64,000 nucleotides of DNA from Nodosilinea sp. P-1105. GTDB lineage: Bacteria; Cyanobacteriota; Cyanobacteriia; Phormidesmidales; Phormidesmidaceae. The notes under the pieces were generated by a model, which saw only the letters and a list, made by a program, of their open reading frames with translations, did not search any database and was not told where the DNA came from. The stretch spans positions 62,001 through 126,000 of the forward strand of contig NZ_SMDQ01000010.1 in NCBI RefSeq assembly GCF_012911975.1, in the 5' to 3' direction. How positions within the stretch are numbered: position 1 is the stretch's first letter; each line of letters opens with the position of its first letter. Positions 55,211-64,000 of this stretch are shown one piece after another. Made by a program: the position numbers and the translations under genes.

Positions 55211-55452
55211 AGTGCAGCGTCAAGTCTTGAATTTAGGGTTAGCAGATGTAGAGATCTAGTGGCATCAAGGTCCGTAATCCCCTCCTTTGGAGGGGTAGGG
55301 GTGGGTCAAGCAAGCCCGCAGGGACCCACTCCGCCCTCCGGGCACCCCTCCGCGGGAGGGGATGGTAAGTCCTGATGTGTTGAAGCAACCTACCTAAAGA
55401 TCAAAGGCTTTTGTAGAGCGCTTACCCTAATTGTTAGGCTTGATAGACCACT
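55211..55452 (+). repeat. Dispersed repeat R, copy 1
   Basis: About 242 bp from AGTGCAGCGTCAAGTCTTGA to GGCTTGATAGACCACT. The ends are weak inverted copies (AGTG-n5-TCAAG). Interior blocks: ATCCCCTCCTTTGGAGGGGT and the inverse-capable GGGTGGGTC / GACCCACT. This is the simplest, uninterrupted copy. Confidence 0.75.
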
Positions 55453-55467
55453 AGTCAGAAGCAATGG

Positions 55468-56028
55468 CTAGATCTGACTGCAGCGAGAGAGGCGCAGCAT
55501 CATGGCATCAAGCATGGCCACATCGGCAAACCCTGCCCCCCGGCCAGTGCCAAAGCCCCCCACCCGCCAGGAGTCTTGCCAGGCCAATTGCCAGTACCAC
55601 AGGGCTGGTAGATGACCGGGGGGGGCATCCAGACTAAAGGTCAAAAAATTGTAGAACTTAAAAAAGGCGAGGGGTCTTGGGAAGCCCACCATCAGCCAAC
55701 CTACCGCCTGACAGAACGGATGGGGGTTGAAGGGATTAAACACATCGGTAGTGTCAAACTCGGGGGAGAGGGCCTGGTAAAGCTGCTGCTGTACCGAAAA
55801 GCCAAACTGGCCCCGGCTGGCCTCGACCCATAGATGGTTAATGCTGTGTAGGGTCTGGCAAGGGATTTGGGCGATCGCTTCTGGGCTAAGACTACTATTT
55901 TCTGGTTGACCCACGGCATCAAGTAATAGCGACTGGGTCACCTTATCGGCCGCCTGCCATTCTTCGGCCATCAACAGGTCATTCAAGTCCATCAGGGACC
56001 AGTCGGACTGCAAGGAAGTGGTCACCAT
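55468..56028 (-). CDS. GUN4-domain protein
   Basis: A 186-residue protein. DLNDLLMAEEWQAADKVTQS, AQIPCQTLHSINHLWVEASR and GQFGFSVQQQLYQAL are the GUN4 core that binds porphyrins and stimulates Mg-chelatase in chlorophyll synthesis. The N-terminal helical bundle of true GUN4 is missing, so this is a paralogue, not the main gun4. It lies 3 nt after the 507-residue GUN4-domain gene on the same strand; both probably form one transcript. Confidence 0.85.
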   Translation of the reverse strand: MVTTSLQSDWSLMDLNDLLMAEEWQAADKVTQSLLLDAVGQPENSSLSPEAIAQIPCQTLHSINHLWVEASRGQFGFSVQQQLYQALSPEFDTTDVFNPFNPHPFCQAVGWLMVGFPRPLAFFKFYNFLTFSLDAPPGHLPALWYWQLAWQDSWRVGGFGTGRGAGFADVAMLDAMMLRLSRCSQI

Positions 56029-56031
56029 GCG

Positions 56032-57555
56032 CTAAACTCCCTGCGTTCGGGATAAAGGGCCGAAGGCGGGAAGCGGTTGCCCTAGGGAGAAACATTTGTC
56101 CAGGTGCAAAAACATGGCTTCAACCACTGAATCGCTAACCTCGTAACCACTTTCTAGGCTGGGACAGCACCATCGCCAGGTGGGCAAATGCCCGGCCGGT
56201 GCGCCCAGGTTAAACTGTAGCTGCGTATAGGCCTTTAATCCCCGGTTTAAGCTGACAGTATTACCTCGCCAGGCCAACAGCTGTAAAAAATCCAGGGGAC
56301 GGCGATCTACCTCGTAATAGGCTTGCTGCTGAGCCTTAAAGCCAAATTTACCCTGGCTGTAGCGACTCCAGAGTTGGTCAATGGTAGACAAATCAACACA
56401 GGGCAGTTGCAGGATAGCGTCGCGGTCCAGGGGCTCCATATTCTGTCGCAGGGCTTTTAGCACTATATTTTCAGTTTCTTCATCCGCCTTTTGCCAGGCT
56501 TTTTCCCACAACAGTTGGCGCAGACGGCTGTAGTCCATGCCTATGGCCGAGTCAATGCGGCCATAGAGTTCGCTGCGAATGGTTTCTTCAAATTGGCTGG
56601 CTTCTTCGGCAGAAATGTGCCAGATCTGGCGGGCCTGTTCTAACCGACCCTGGTCAAAGGTCAAAGGATACAGGTTATTTTGTAGCGCCTGGCGCACCAT
56701 CTGTTGGTACTGGTCCAGGTGCTCTTGACGAGACCCTTGTTGTCGCTCTGCCGCCGCCTGCCGCTGCTCTGCTTCGGCTCGCCGCTGGGCCGCCTCGGTC
56801 TCGGCAATTTGTAACTGGCGAATGGCTTCCGCTTCCGCTTGAATTTGCTGCAGCTGGTCCTGGTAGATGCCCCAGGCCTCTGGCTGAGGTAGCCCCAGGT
56901 TGTCGGCTAGTTCCTGGAGCACGGCCCAGGTGTCATCGGCCAGGGGGGACTGGCGGGCCAATTCGACCATCAACACCTCTTGAAACCGCTGACGTTTGGC
57001 TTTTAGGGTTTTGTAAGGCCCCAGGGCCTTAGCTTTCAGCTGTTTAGCCACGGCTTCGTCTAAATTCAGGCGCTGGCGCAGTACCTCCAGTACGGCATCC
57101 TCGGCGGGGGAAATTTCCCCCTGAGTGCGGCTATAGGCTTCGGCTTTGGCCAGATAAATGCTGTCTGGGGGCAACAACGCCTCAGCGGCGGCCAGAATGC
57201 CATAGAGGTCTTCGGACCGATAGGTTTGAATTTGTAGCTTGGTTTGGCTGTACTGAATTAGCACAAGGGTGTTGAGCGGGCGATGGTCGAGGCGATCGCA
57301 GAGTCGCTTTAACAGGGCAGGCAGGCGATCGGGGGGCAGATCAAAACTAACCCCATCTCGCATCACCTGCTCAGCCCGGCTGATGGTTGAAAAACTAAAA
57401 CGGGTCTTTTCTAGCCCATTCAGGTCAAGGATGTCCGCTTGTAGATAGTGGACTTCCTCAGCCATCTCTTTGGGGGTTAACTCGGGCTCAACTAATTTAA
57501 TCCAAATCTTAAGCCTGAGGGGTGATTCAGTATCCCTGACCATTGGACTGTTCAT
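56032..57555 (-). CDS. GUN4-domain protein with long N-terminal region
   Basis: A 507-residue protein. The last ~170 residues are GUN4-like (DYSRLRQLLWEKAWQKADEE, CVDLSTIDQLWSRYSQGKFG). A Gln/Glu-rich coiled coil (about residues 235-290; AEAIRQLQIAETEAAQRRAE) precedes it, and the first ~110 residues (RLKIWIKLVEPELTPKEMAE) resemble N-terminal domains of effector-type proteins that I cannot name. Binding of tetrapyrroles coupled to another output is a plausible role. It forms a pair with the shorter GUN4 gene downstream. Confidence 0.82.
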   Translation of the reverse strand: MNSPMVRDTESPLRLKIWIKLVEPELTPKEMAEEVHYLQADILDLNGLEKTRFSFSTISRAEQVMRDGVSFDLPPDRLPALLKRLCDRLDHRPLNTLVLIQYSQTKLQIQTYRSEDLYGILAAAEALLPPDSIYLAKAEAYSRTQGEISPAEDAVLEVLRQRLNLDEAVAKQLKAKALGPYKTLKAKRQRFQEVLMVELARQSPLADDTWAVLQELADNLGLPQPEAWGIYQDQLQQIQAEAEAIRQLQIAETEAAQRRAEAEQRQAAAERQQGSRQEHLDQYQQMVRQALQNNLYPLTFDQGRLEQARQIWHISAEEASQFEETIRSELYGRIDSAIGMDYSRLRQLLWEKAWQKADEETENIVLKALRQNMEPLDRDAILQLPCVDLSTIDQLWSRYSQGKFGFKAQQQAYYEVDRRPLDFLQLLAWRGNTVSLNRGLKAYTQLQFNLGAPAGHLPTWRWCCPSLESGYEVSDSVVEAMFLHLDKCFSLGQPLPAFGPLSRTQGV

Positions 57556-57638
57556 TCAAACCTAGGGGACTAGCTAACTTATAACAGACTTATACTGATA
57601 CCTTGGTTATGATTCAATATCCGTTTCTGGGGAAGTCC

Positions 57639-59090
57639 ATGTCTGTTATCCGCACACTGCATCAACAGTTGGTCAGTAAAGAGCGATCGGCGGTAGAGAT
57701 CACCCAGGACTATCTTGACCGGGTTACTGCCCTGGAGCCAAAGCTACACAGCTATTTAACCATTACCGCCGAGCAGGCGTTAGCCCAGGCGCAACAGGTG
57801 GATGCCAAAATTGCCGCTGGGGAAGCGATCGCCCCCCTTACTGGCATTCCGATTGCCCTGAAAGACAACCTGTGTACCCAGGGGGTCCGCACCACCTGTG
57901 CCTCCAGGGTACTGGAGAACTTTGTCCCCCCCTACGAGTCTACAGTCACCCAAAAGCTGCGGGATATCGGCGCGATCGCCCTGGGTAAGACCAACCTGGA
58001 CGAGTTCGCCATGGGCAGTTCCACCGAAAATTCTGCCTACCAGGTCACTGGCAACCCCTGGGATGTGGAGCGGGTGCCGGGGGGATCCTCTGGGGGGTCG
58101 GCGGCGGCGGTGGCCGCCGGAGAATGCGCGGTGGCCCTGGGTTCGGATACGGGGGGCTCCATTCGCCAACCCGCCGCCTTCTGTGGCGTGGTGGGTCTAA
58201 AGCCCACCTATGGCCTGGTGTCGCGGTTTGGGCTAATGGCCTATGCCTCCTCTCTAGACCAAATTGGCCCCTTTGGTCGCACGGTAGAAGATGCCGCCCT
58301 GCTGTTACAGAGCATTGCCGGCCACGACCCCCGAGACTCCACCAGCCTCAATGTCAAAATTCCCGACTACAGCCAGAGCTTGAAAACCAACCTCAAGGGC
58401 CGCAAGGTGGGCATCATCACCGAAACCTTTGCCGCCGAGGGCATCGATCCGGCGGTGAGGACCGCCACTGAAAAAGCAATTCAGCAGCTTCAAGACCTAG
58501 GGGCCGAAGTCCAGGACATCTCCTGTCCCCAGTTCCCCTATGGGTTGCCCACGTACTACATCATCGCCCCATCGGAGGCTTCCTCTAACCTGGCCCGCTA
58601 CGATGGCGTTAAATATGGGGCCCGCCAGGTCAATGACAATTTGATGGCCATGTACACCAAAACCCGGGCAGAAGGATTTGGGGCAGAGGTAAAGCGCCGA
58701 ATTATGATCGGCACCTATGCCCTGTCGGCGGGCTACTACGACGCCTACTACCTGAAGGCGCAAAAGGTACGTACCCTGATTAAGCAAAACTTTGAAGCCG
58801 CTTTTGAACGGGTGGATGTGCTGGTGTGCCCCACCGCTCCCACCACGGCCTTTAAGGCCGGTGAAAAAGTCGATGATCCCCTCAGCATGTACTTGTCTGA
58901 CTTGATGACGATTCCAGTCAACCTGGCTGGGCTGCCGGGGATGAGCCTACCCTGCGGTTTTGATCACCAGGGGCTGCCCATTGGCCTGCAATTGATTGGC
59001 AATGTGCTGCGGGAAGACCTGCTGTTTGAGGTGGGCTATGCTTACGAGCAGGCCACCGAGTGGCATAAGCGCACCCCGGTGGTAGGGTAG
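57639..59090 (+). CDS. gatA: Asp-tRNA(Asn)/Glu-tRNA(Gln) amidotransferase subunit A
   Basis: About 483 residues from ATG 57639, where the sequence [20 protein letters not shown] matches the usual GatA start; TTG 57603 and ATG 57609 give longer forms. The amidase Lys is in [11 protein letters not shown] and the Ser-cisSer pair in [15 protein letters not shown]. It releases ammonia from glutamine for transamidation of Glu-tRNA(Gln). gatB and gatC are not nearby, as is usual in cyanobacteria. Confidence 0.95.
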   Translation: MSVIRTLHQQLVSKERSAVEITQDYLDRVTALEPKLHSYLTITAEQALAQAQQVDAKIAAGEAIAPLTGIPIALKDNLCTQGVRTTCASRVLENFVPPYESTVTQKLRDIGAIALGKTNLDEFAMGSSTENSAYQVTGNPWDVERVPGGSSGGSAAAVAAGECAVALGSDTGGSIRQPAAFCGVVGLKPTYGLVSRFGLMAYASSLDQIGPFGRTVEDAALLLQSIAGHDPRDSTSLNVKIPDYSQSLKTNLKGRKVGIITETFAAEGIDPAVRTATEKAIQQLQDLGAEVQDISCPQFPYGLPTYYIIAPSEASSNLARYDGVKYGARQVNDNLMAMYTKTRAEGFGAEVKRRIMIGTYALSAGYYDAYYLKAQKVRTLIKQNFEAAFERVDVLVCPTAPTTAFKAGEKVDDPLSMYLSDLMTIPVNLAGLPGMSLPCGFDHQGLPIGLQLIGNVLREDLLFEVGYAYEQATEWHKRTPVVG

Positions 59091-59144
59091 GATGACGGCC
59101 TGGTTGGGGGTAGCGGGTGGCGGGTGACTTCTGGAAAACGTTCT

Positions 59145-59466
59145 CCCTGGTGGTCTGTCAAGACTAAAGATTAGGGTAAGTGCTTTGCAAAAGCCTTTTA
59201 ATCTTCAGGGAGGTTGCTTCAACACATCAGGACCTTTCATCCCCTCCCACGGAGGGGTGCCCGGAGGGCGGGGTGGGTTCCTTCGGGCTTGCTTGACCCA
59301 CCCCTACCCACTTCGACACGTTGCCCCTCCGGGGCCGCTACGCGCTAGCGAAGCCATGCCGCAGGCTATACAGCGCAGGCCTCCAAAGGAGGGGATTTCG
59401 GACCTTGATGCCACCAAATCTCTACATCTGGAAACCCTAAATTCAAGACTTGACGCTGCCCTAGGG
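59145..59466 (-). repeat. Dispersed repeat R, copy 2 (inverted, with nested block)
   Basis: About 322 bp. Its ends, CCCTGGTGGTCTGTCAAGAC and the inverse of the other end CCCTAGGGCAGCGTCAAGTC, match at 13 of 20 positions. It contains a ~70-bp block (about 59310-59384) absent from the copy at 55211 but identical to one in copy 4. Confidence 0.78.
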
Positions 59467-59497
59467 CAGTTTTTGTGATCCAGAGATTGCTTCAGGC

Positions 59498-60130
59498 TTA
59501 CCGAATTGCCCCCAGGGTGTTCTTCCAGCTGAGTTCTTTGCCCAATACCATCAGGGCCTTTTGGTCCACCCCACTAAATAGCTCGCTTTCCACCAGTTCG
59601 GCTAACACCTGTTGGGCCAGCTGGGCCGCAAACAAGCCCCCCGATCGCAGTAGATGGCTGTAGTAGCTAAACTGCGATCGCCCCTCCTGGTTGAGATGAA
59701 ACCGATAGACGTCCGCTGGGGATAGCTTGTATACCGATGTGTTGGCTGGTACCACCACCCGAGGAATACCGTGAACCCCATAGGCGGCCTCGCCTTTCCC
59801 TTCCAGGGTGCCGACCAAAACAACCCCCAACAGGGTGCGCGTTTCTTGCACCAGGTCGGGGGTAAACAACGGATCAGGCTCGCTGGATAGACGAGGCCCC
59901 AGATTAGAAAACAGGGGGTTAAACAATTGGGAGTTGTATACCAACCCCACAGCCCAGTGGCGGCTGTCATTGTCAAAACTAACAAACTGACCAAAGCCAC
60001 AATCTTCGGGGCAGGGGGGGGTCACCACATCCTGGGCGTCATCCACCTGTACGACGTAGTCGCAGTGAGAATTAGACTTGACCACCTTGCCAATGCAGCA
60101 GCGGCCCTGGGAGAACAGATCCATCATCAC
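59498..60130 (-). CDS. HAS-barrel-like protein of unknown function
   Basis: A 210-residue protein. The first ~130 residues are beta-rich (GRCCIGKVVKSNSHCDYVVQ, FGQFVSFDN, AVGLVYNSQLFNP, LLGVVLVGTLEGKGE), a pattern like the HAS-barrel domain found at the N-terminus of HerA-type ATPases and of stand-alone cyanobacterial proteins. A helical C-terminus follows (GLFAAQLAQQVLAELVESEL). No ATPase is fused or adjacent. It lies 60 nt downstream of apcD on the same strand. Role unknown. Confidence 0.65.
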   Translation of the reverse strand: MMMDLFSQGRCCIGKVVKSNSHCDYVVQVDDAQDVVTPPCPEDCGFGQFVSFDNDSRHWAVGLVYNSQLFNPLFSNLGPRLSSEPDPLFTPDLVQETRTLLGVVLVGTLEGKGEAAYGVHGIPRVVVPANTSVYKLSPADVYRFHLNQEGRSQFSYYSHLLRSGGLFAAQLAQQVLAELVESELFSGVDQKALMVLGKELSWKNTLGAIR

Positions 60131-60190
60131 AGCCGTGAAAGAACATGGGTACTTATTTTAGAGGGTTCTAGTCACGGTTTGAACCAAGTC

Positions 60191-60676
60191 CTAGGACATG
60201 GCCTGGATGATGTAGTCAAAGTAGGGCTGGGCTTCAACGGCGTCTTCGTCTGACAGCAGACTGAGGGAAGCCTCCTTCAAGCAACGGATAGCCTCGGCCA
60301 TGCCAGGCACTGGCACGTCCAGGGCGTTGTACATTTCCCGCACGCCCACGAGACCAATGCTTTCGATGGGAGTTTTGTCGCCATCAATCACCCCGTAGGT
60401 AATTAGGCGCAGGTACCAGCCGTAATCGCGAATGCAGAGGGCCCGCTGCTTTTGACCAAAGGCATTGCCACCGGGGGCAATAAAGTCGGGGCGACGGCGC
60501 CACAGCTCTCGGCTTGCCTGGTCTACGATTTTCTTTTCGTTCTCGGCCAGGGTTGTGGCGATGCGCATCCGCTGCTCGCCAGTTTTCAAGAAGTCTTCAA
60601 TTGCTTTGAGCTCGCCGCTGGTGGGATAGCGCAGCTCATCGTCGGCATTCAAAATAACTTGGCTAACAACAGACAT
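60191..60676 (-). CDS. apcD: Allophycocyanin alpha-B subunit
   Basis: A 161-residue phycobiliprotein. [20 protein letters not shown] is the ApcD start; Cys81 in [18 protein letters not shown] carries phycocyanobilin. ApcD is a terminal emitter of the phycobilisome core and directs energy mainly to photosystem I and in state transitions. It is monocistronic or paired with the HAS-barrel-like gene. apcABC are elsewhere, as usual. Confidence 0.95.
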   Translation of the reverse strand: MSVVSQVILNADDELRYPTSGELKAIEDFLKTGEQRMRIATTLAENEKKIVDQASRELWRRRPDFIAPGGNAFGQKQRALCIRDYGWYLRLITYGVIDGDKTPIESIGLVGVREMYNALDVPVPGMAEAIRCLKEASLSLLSDEDAVEAQPYFDYIIQAMS

Positions 60677-60918
60677 AGTTAATATGACGGGGATGACTCT
60701 TTATCACTGCTAGTTTAGCGACTTGGGGGCATCAGGAAAAGTTAAATTCTCATTTAAGCGTGATGCCCCCCAACTATGAACCCTTTAAAAAAAACCAGTC
60801 AATGGGTTAAAAGGCTTGATATATAAGGGTTTTAGAAAATTGGAGCAGACACTAAGGCCATGAGCAAGCACCTGATAATTGTAACTTTTTCGACATATAG
60901 CCCTGGCGTAGGCCACCG

Positions 60919-61503
60919 CTAAATGCAGAGTTCTCCAGACCAGGTTTGATGCCCACGACCGGGCTGGCAGATGGTTTGGGTCCCAGCCCGAAGAATTGCC
61001 CAGGTATCGTTTTGGCGACGAATGTCAAATCGGTAACGTATGGCGGTCACCGAATCATCCAGCAGGTCTGTCATGGTGATTGTAGCCATGGCCATATCTG
61101 GCATTTCGATGCCTGGAGCGGGTAACAGCTCTACAGTGATCGGGGTGCCGGGGTCGCGTCCTACTTGGGCTAGGGCCAGATCGAGGGGGTCTGTGCCGGT
61201 GCGATCGCCCACGGCAATTTCGGCCAAAATATCGCGATGGCCATCCAGGGTTTCCCCATCCCGCCAGACATTAGCAAACACCTGATCCCCGGCCAGGAGG
61301 TCGGCATCTAGCTGGGTGATCTGGTGCTGTAGCAAATCTATAGCCCGGTCTTGGTGGGGTTGCCCATCGTAATAGGTGACGACATTTCTCAAGAAAATGC
61401 CCATCGGTTGATCTTGGGCGAGACTGCGTAGGCCCCAAGCCCCAAGTAGTCCCAGGGTCAGGGTTAGTCCTAGAATTTTGCGGTGCGATCGAGATATAAA
61501 CAT
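60919..61503 (-). CDS. Secreted protein of unknown function
   Basis: A 194-residue protein with a signal peptide: basic MFISRSHRKI, hydrophobic LGLTLTLGLLGAWGL, cleavage likely after SLAQ or nearby. The mature part is acidic and has no family I recognise. It contains two Cys residues near the C-terminus (TQTICQPGRGHQ, GELCI) that could form a disulfide. It lies 242 bp upstream of apcD with AT-rich DNA between them. Confidence 0.68.
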   Translation of the reverse strand: MFISRSHRKILGLTLTLGLLGAWGLRSLAQDQPMGIFLRNVVTYYDGQPHQDRAIDLLQHQITQLDADLLAGDQVFANVWRDGETLDGHRDILAEIAVGDRTGTDPLDLALAQVGRDPGTPITVELLPAPGIEMPDMAMATITMTDLLDDSVTAIRYRFDIRRQNDTWAILRAGTQTICQPGRGHQTWSGELCI

Positions 61504-61730
61504 AGTGAATTAGGTTGAAATCAACGGCTTTACAACGTAGTCCTATACCAAGTCAAAGGTTGAGTTGGCTTTAGTTCCATTGAAGATCAAACCGCCATCA
61601 ATATCGCAGCAGCGCTATGGTTCTTAAACCTATGCCCAAGTGGCTATGCCTAAATGGTCACATTAGTCACTGAAGCAGCGCCGACTCTGATCAGTGCGAT
61701 ACCCTAAAGACACCTCTGTTTGCCACAGCC

Positions 61731-63038
61731 ATGCTGAATTTGCAGCAGTTTTACGACGCCTGTGACCCCACTCAGCCCCTGCGGGGCAGACGGTACTACA
61801 TTGATTTTTCCACGGTGCGGGGGGGCGATCTGGTACAAGAACTGGAGCGCAAAATTACCCGGCTCAGTCGCGATCGCGCCACCACCCAGTTGTTTACCGG
61901 CCACATTGGCTGCGGCAAATCCACCGAGTTGTTTCGCCTCAAAGATAGCCTCATGCGTCGCAACCACGAGGTGGTTTACTTCGAGTCCGATCGCGATTTA
62001 GAAATGGCCGATGTGGAAATTGCTGACATTTTGCTCAGCATTGCCCACAACATCAGCGAACACCTGGACAGCCTGGGCATTGCCACCCAGCCCAACTATC
62101 TGAAGACCCTATTTCAAAACCTGGCAGATACCCTGCGTACCCCGATGGAAATTTCCAGCGTTAGCTTTTCGGCGGGTATTGCCAGCCTCACCGCCTCTGC
62201 TAAGCAGAGCCCTGACATGCGCAGCCAGCTGCGGCAGTACCTAGAACCCCGCACTCGCAACATCATCAGTGCTATCAACGACGAGCTGCTGGGACCTGCC
62301 AACCAGGGGTTGCAGCGGCTGGGCAAAAACCGGCTGGTGGTGATCATGGATAACCTGGACCGGATTGACAGCGCACCGCGATCGCCCGGGCGGCTACATT
62401 CAGAATATATCTTTGTCGATCGGGGGGAGCAACTGCGCCAGCTAGACTGCCACCTGGTCTACACCATTCCCCTAGAGCTGATGTTTTCCAATGACCTGGT
62501 GCGCTTGGCCAATCGGTTTGGCACCAACCCCCTGGTGCTGCCCATGGTACCCGTGCAGGATCGCCAGGGACAGCCCGACCCCCAGGGGCTAGCGCTGTTG
62601 CGACAAATGGTGATGATTCGCGCCTTCCCCGAGCTCAACGTGAATCAGCGGATTGAGCAGGTGGCTCATGTGTTTGACGATCTGACCACCCTTGATCGCC
62701 TCTGTCAGATTAGCGGCGGCCACATGCGAAACCTGATTCGTCTGCTCGATGGCTGTCTGCGCAAACAGGACCCCCCTTTCCCCCGGGAGGTGTTAGACGC
62801 GGTAATTCGTAACGAGCGCGATAGCTTGATGGGTCTGGTCAGCGATCGCGAATGGAACCTGCTGCTGCAAGCCGTCGCCCGCCAAGACGTGCAGGGCAAC
62901 GACGACTACAACATCTTGGTCCGCAGCCTATTTCTCTACGAATATCGCGATGCCCAGGGTCGCTGGTTTGGCATCAATCCCTTACTGGCTGAAACCCAGC
63001 GGTATCAACACTGGCGCGCCCAGCAGGTGACCCCATGA
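61731..63038 (+). CDS. P-loop ATPase (AAA/STAND-like) of unknown function
   Basis: A 435-residue protein. The P-loop is GHIGCGKST (residues 57-65), the Walker B region RLVVIMDNLDRI (about 203-214), and a sensor-like LVYTIPLELMF follows. DRLCQISGGHMRNLIRLLDG is a later conserved-looking block. There is no membrane segment. It overlaps the next gene by 4 nt (ATGA), so the two are translationally coupled and likely act together. Such pairs occur in cyanobacterial genomes and may belong to signalling or defence ATPases; I cannot decide. Confidence 0.75.
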   Translation: MLNLQQFYDACDPTQPLRGRRYYIDFSTVRGGDLVQELERKITRLSRDRATTQLFTGHIGCGKSTELFRLKDSLMRRNHEVVYFESDRDLEMADVEIADILLSIAHNISEHLDSLGIATQPNYLKTLFQNLADTLRTPMEISSVSFSAGIASLTASAKQSPDMRSQLRQYLEPRTRNIISAINDELLGPANQGLQRLGKNRLVVIMDNLDRIDSAPRSPGRLHSEYIFVDRGEQLRQLDCHLVYTIPLELMFSNDLVRLANRFGTNPLVLPMVPVQDRQGQPDPQGLALLRQMVMIRAFPELNVNQRIEQVAHVFDDLTTLDRLCQISGGHMRNLIRLLDGCLRKQDPPFPREVLDAVIRNERDSLMGLVSDREWNLLLQAVARQDVQGNDDYNILVRSLFLYEYRDAQGRWFGINPLLAETQRYQHWRAQQVTP

Positions 63039-64000
63039 GTCCTCCCGGCCCCCCCTACAGTAACGAGGCGATTTTGGCCCATAACCAAGCCGCCCTGACA
63101 GAACTAGAGCGGGCCATTACCCTGCGCCCCGATCGCTTTTCCCTGGTCCTTACCCACTGCAACTACCATCGCTTGCGCACCTTAGTGGTGCAGCAGCTGA
63201 AGGCGACCTGCCCCATTATGGAACTGCCCCTGCCGCCCCACACCCCAACCCTCAGCCATGCCCTTGCCCAGGCCATGCCCCTACCGGCCAAAACCGCCTT
63301 GATGGTAACCGGGCTAGATGCGGTAGCACAACTGCCAACGATGCTCCGAGCGGCCAATCTGGGGCGCGACGAATTACCCAAAGGGGTTTCGGTGCCCGTG
63401 GTGCTATGGGTCAGCGATCGCAGCTTACAGCACATCAGTCGCCATGCCCCTGATCTAGCCAGCTTTGCCAATGCCCCCATCCGGTTTACCTATCCACCGG
63501 GGGAACTGCTCTATTCCCTGCATCAACACGCCCATGTCCTGTTTGCCACCATGTTGTCTTTGGGGGATGACAGTCCCTATGCCGCTTCGGCCTATCAGCC
63601 CGGATCTGCCCTGCGCACCGAACTGGAATTTGCCCTAGCCGACATCGCCAACCAGCACGATGCTCTGGATGCCGAACTAGAGGCCAGCCTGAATTTTCTC
63701 AAAGGTCGAGACGCCCTTCGCCGGGGGGATTTAGAGGTGGCGCGGTTTCAGTTTGAGACTAGTTTGGGGTATTGGCAGGGTGGGGGGAGTGGGGGAGGGG
63801 GGGAGATGCTTGCCCTGAGCGGAGTCGAAGGGGGGAGATGGGGAGATGGGGAAGGTGGGGGAGATGGGGATGAGATTAGTAGCGTTAACTCTCCTACTCC
63901 TTCGCTTCTTCAAGTACCGGCACCGACACCTCGGGAAAAGCAGGCTATCCTGCTGTTCTACCTCGGTACGACTTGGCGCAGTTTGGGGGCATTGCACCGA
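63035..64000 (+). CDS. Partner protein of the ATPase, TPR-like, cut by the window end
   Basis: The reading frame is open from ATG 63035 to the window end (322 codons, no stop). It starts MSPPGPPYSNEAILAHNQAA. Residues ~30-190 look like a second, degenerate P-loop-type fold without a Walker A (VLTHCNYHRLRTLVVQQLKA; VVLWVSDRSLQHISRHAPDL). FLKGRDALRRGDLEVARFQF reads like a TPR unit, and REKQAILLFYLGTTWRSLGA begins another. Between them is a Gly/Asp-rich insertion (codons ~250-285) containing the palindromic repeat arm CCTGAGCGGAGTCGAA in frame (about 63808-63830). Confidence 0.7.
   Translation, partial: MSPPGPPYSNEAILAHNQAALTELERAITLRPDRFSLVLTHCNYHRLRTLVVQQLKATCPIMELPLPPHTPTLSHALAQAMPLPAKTALMVTGLDAVAQLPTMLRAANLGRDELPKGVSVPVVLWVSDRSLQHISRHAPDLASFANAPIRFTYPPGELLYSLHQHAHVLFATMLSLGDDSPYAASAYQPGSALRTELEFALADIANQHDALDAELEASLNFLKGRDALRRGDLEVARFQFETSLGYWQGGGSGGGGEMLALSGVEGGRWGDGEGGGDGDEISSVNSPTPSLLQVPAPTPREKQAILLFYLGTTWRSLGALHR

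Overview
The window looks like chromosomal DNA of a phycobilisome-containing, probably filamentous cyanobacterium. The evidence is the very frequent GCGATCGC (HIP1) octamer, the allophycocyanin alpha-B gene apcD, ndhB, two GUN4-domain proteins, a cyanoexosortase, a glucosylglycerol-hydrolase-like gene and several families of small dispersed repeats. No rRNA, tRNA or CRISPR array was found. The species cannot be named from sequence reading alone.

Region 1 (176-7381) is a surface-glycan locus: three cytoplasmic glycosyltransferases, a membrane glycosyltransferase, a UbiA-type polyprenyl-phosphate phosphoribosyltransferase, a small EamA/SMR-like membrane protein and a cyanoexosortase. The first ~5 kb is visibly more AT-rich than the rest. 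Region 2 (7740-18294) is the most interesting part, a lasso-peptide-like RiPP cluster: B2 protease, PqqD-type B1, asparagine-synthetase-like cyclase, a 60-residue precursor with the YxxPxLxxxG leader motif, a phosphoribosyltransferase-like/PqqD fusion, an HPr-kinase-like protein, a methyltransferase with a PqqD-like tail, an ABC exporter and an NTP_transf_5 nucleotidyltransferase. The precursor core lacks a standard Gly1 directly after a Thr(-2), so the product may be an unusual lasso peptide or another macrolactam. The phosphoribosyltransferase fusion is not part of any lasso pathway I know.

Region 3 (18301-25407) is an unstable accessory block. It has two HpsJ-like genes (one truncated), a coiled-coil PD-(D/E)XK protein, five Uma2-family genes or pseudogenes plus a fragment, a nested MITE with a perfect 10-bp target duplication, and 36-bp tandem repeats. 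Two gene pairs recur in the same order about 3.63 kb apart, which suggests an old tandem segmental duplication.

Region 4 (25575-64000) is mostly housekeeping: universal stress protein, an AGCS symporter, gcvH, a ZIP transporter, pcm, pyrD, a degenerate GAF sensor kinase, ndhB, topA, a degenerate receiver protein, gghA, ureE/ureF, an alpha/beta hydrolase, a GH15-family protein, two GUN4 proteins, gatA, apcD and a P-loop ATPase followed by a partner gene cut by the window end. It also holds a previously unlisted 58-codon ORF (26215-26391) whose strong ribosome-binding site can be sealed by an upstream stem. Four copies of one dispersed repeat (19740, 37521, 55211, 59145) and a family of short palindromes lie between these genes.
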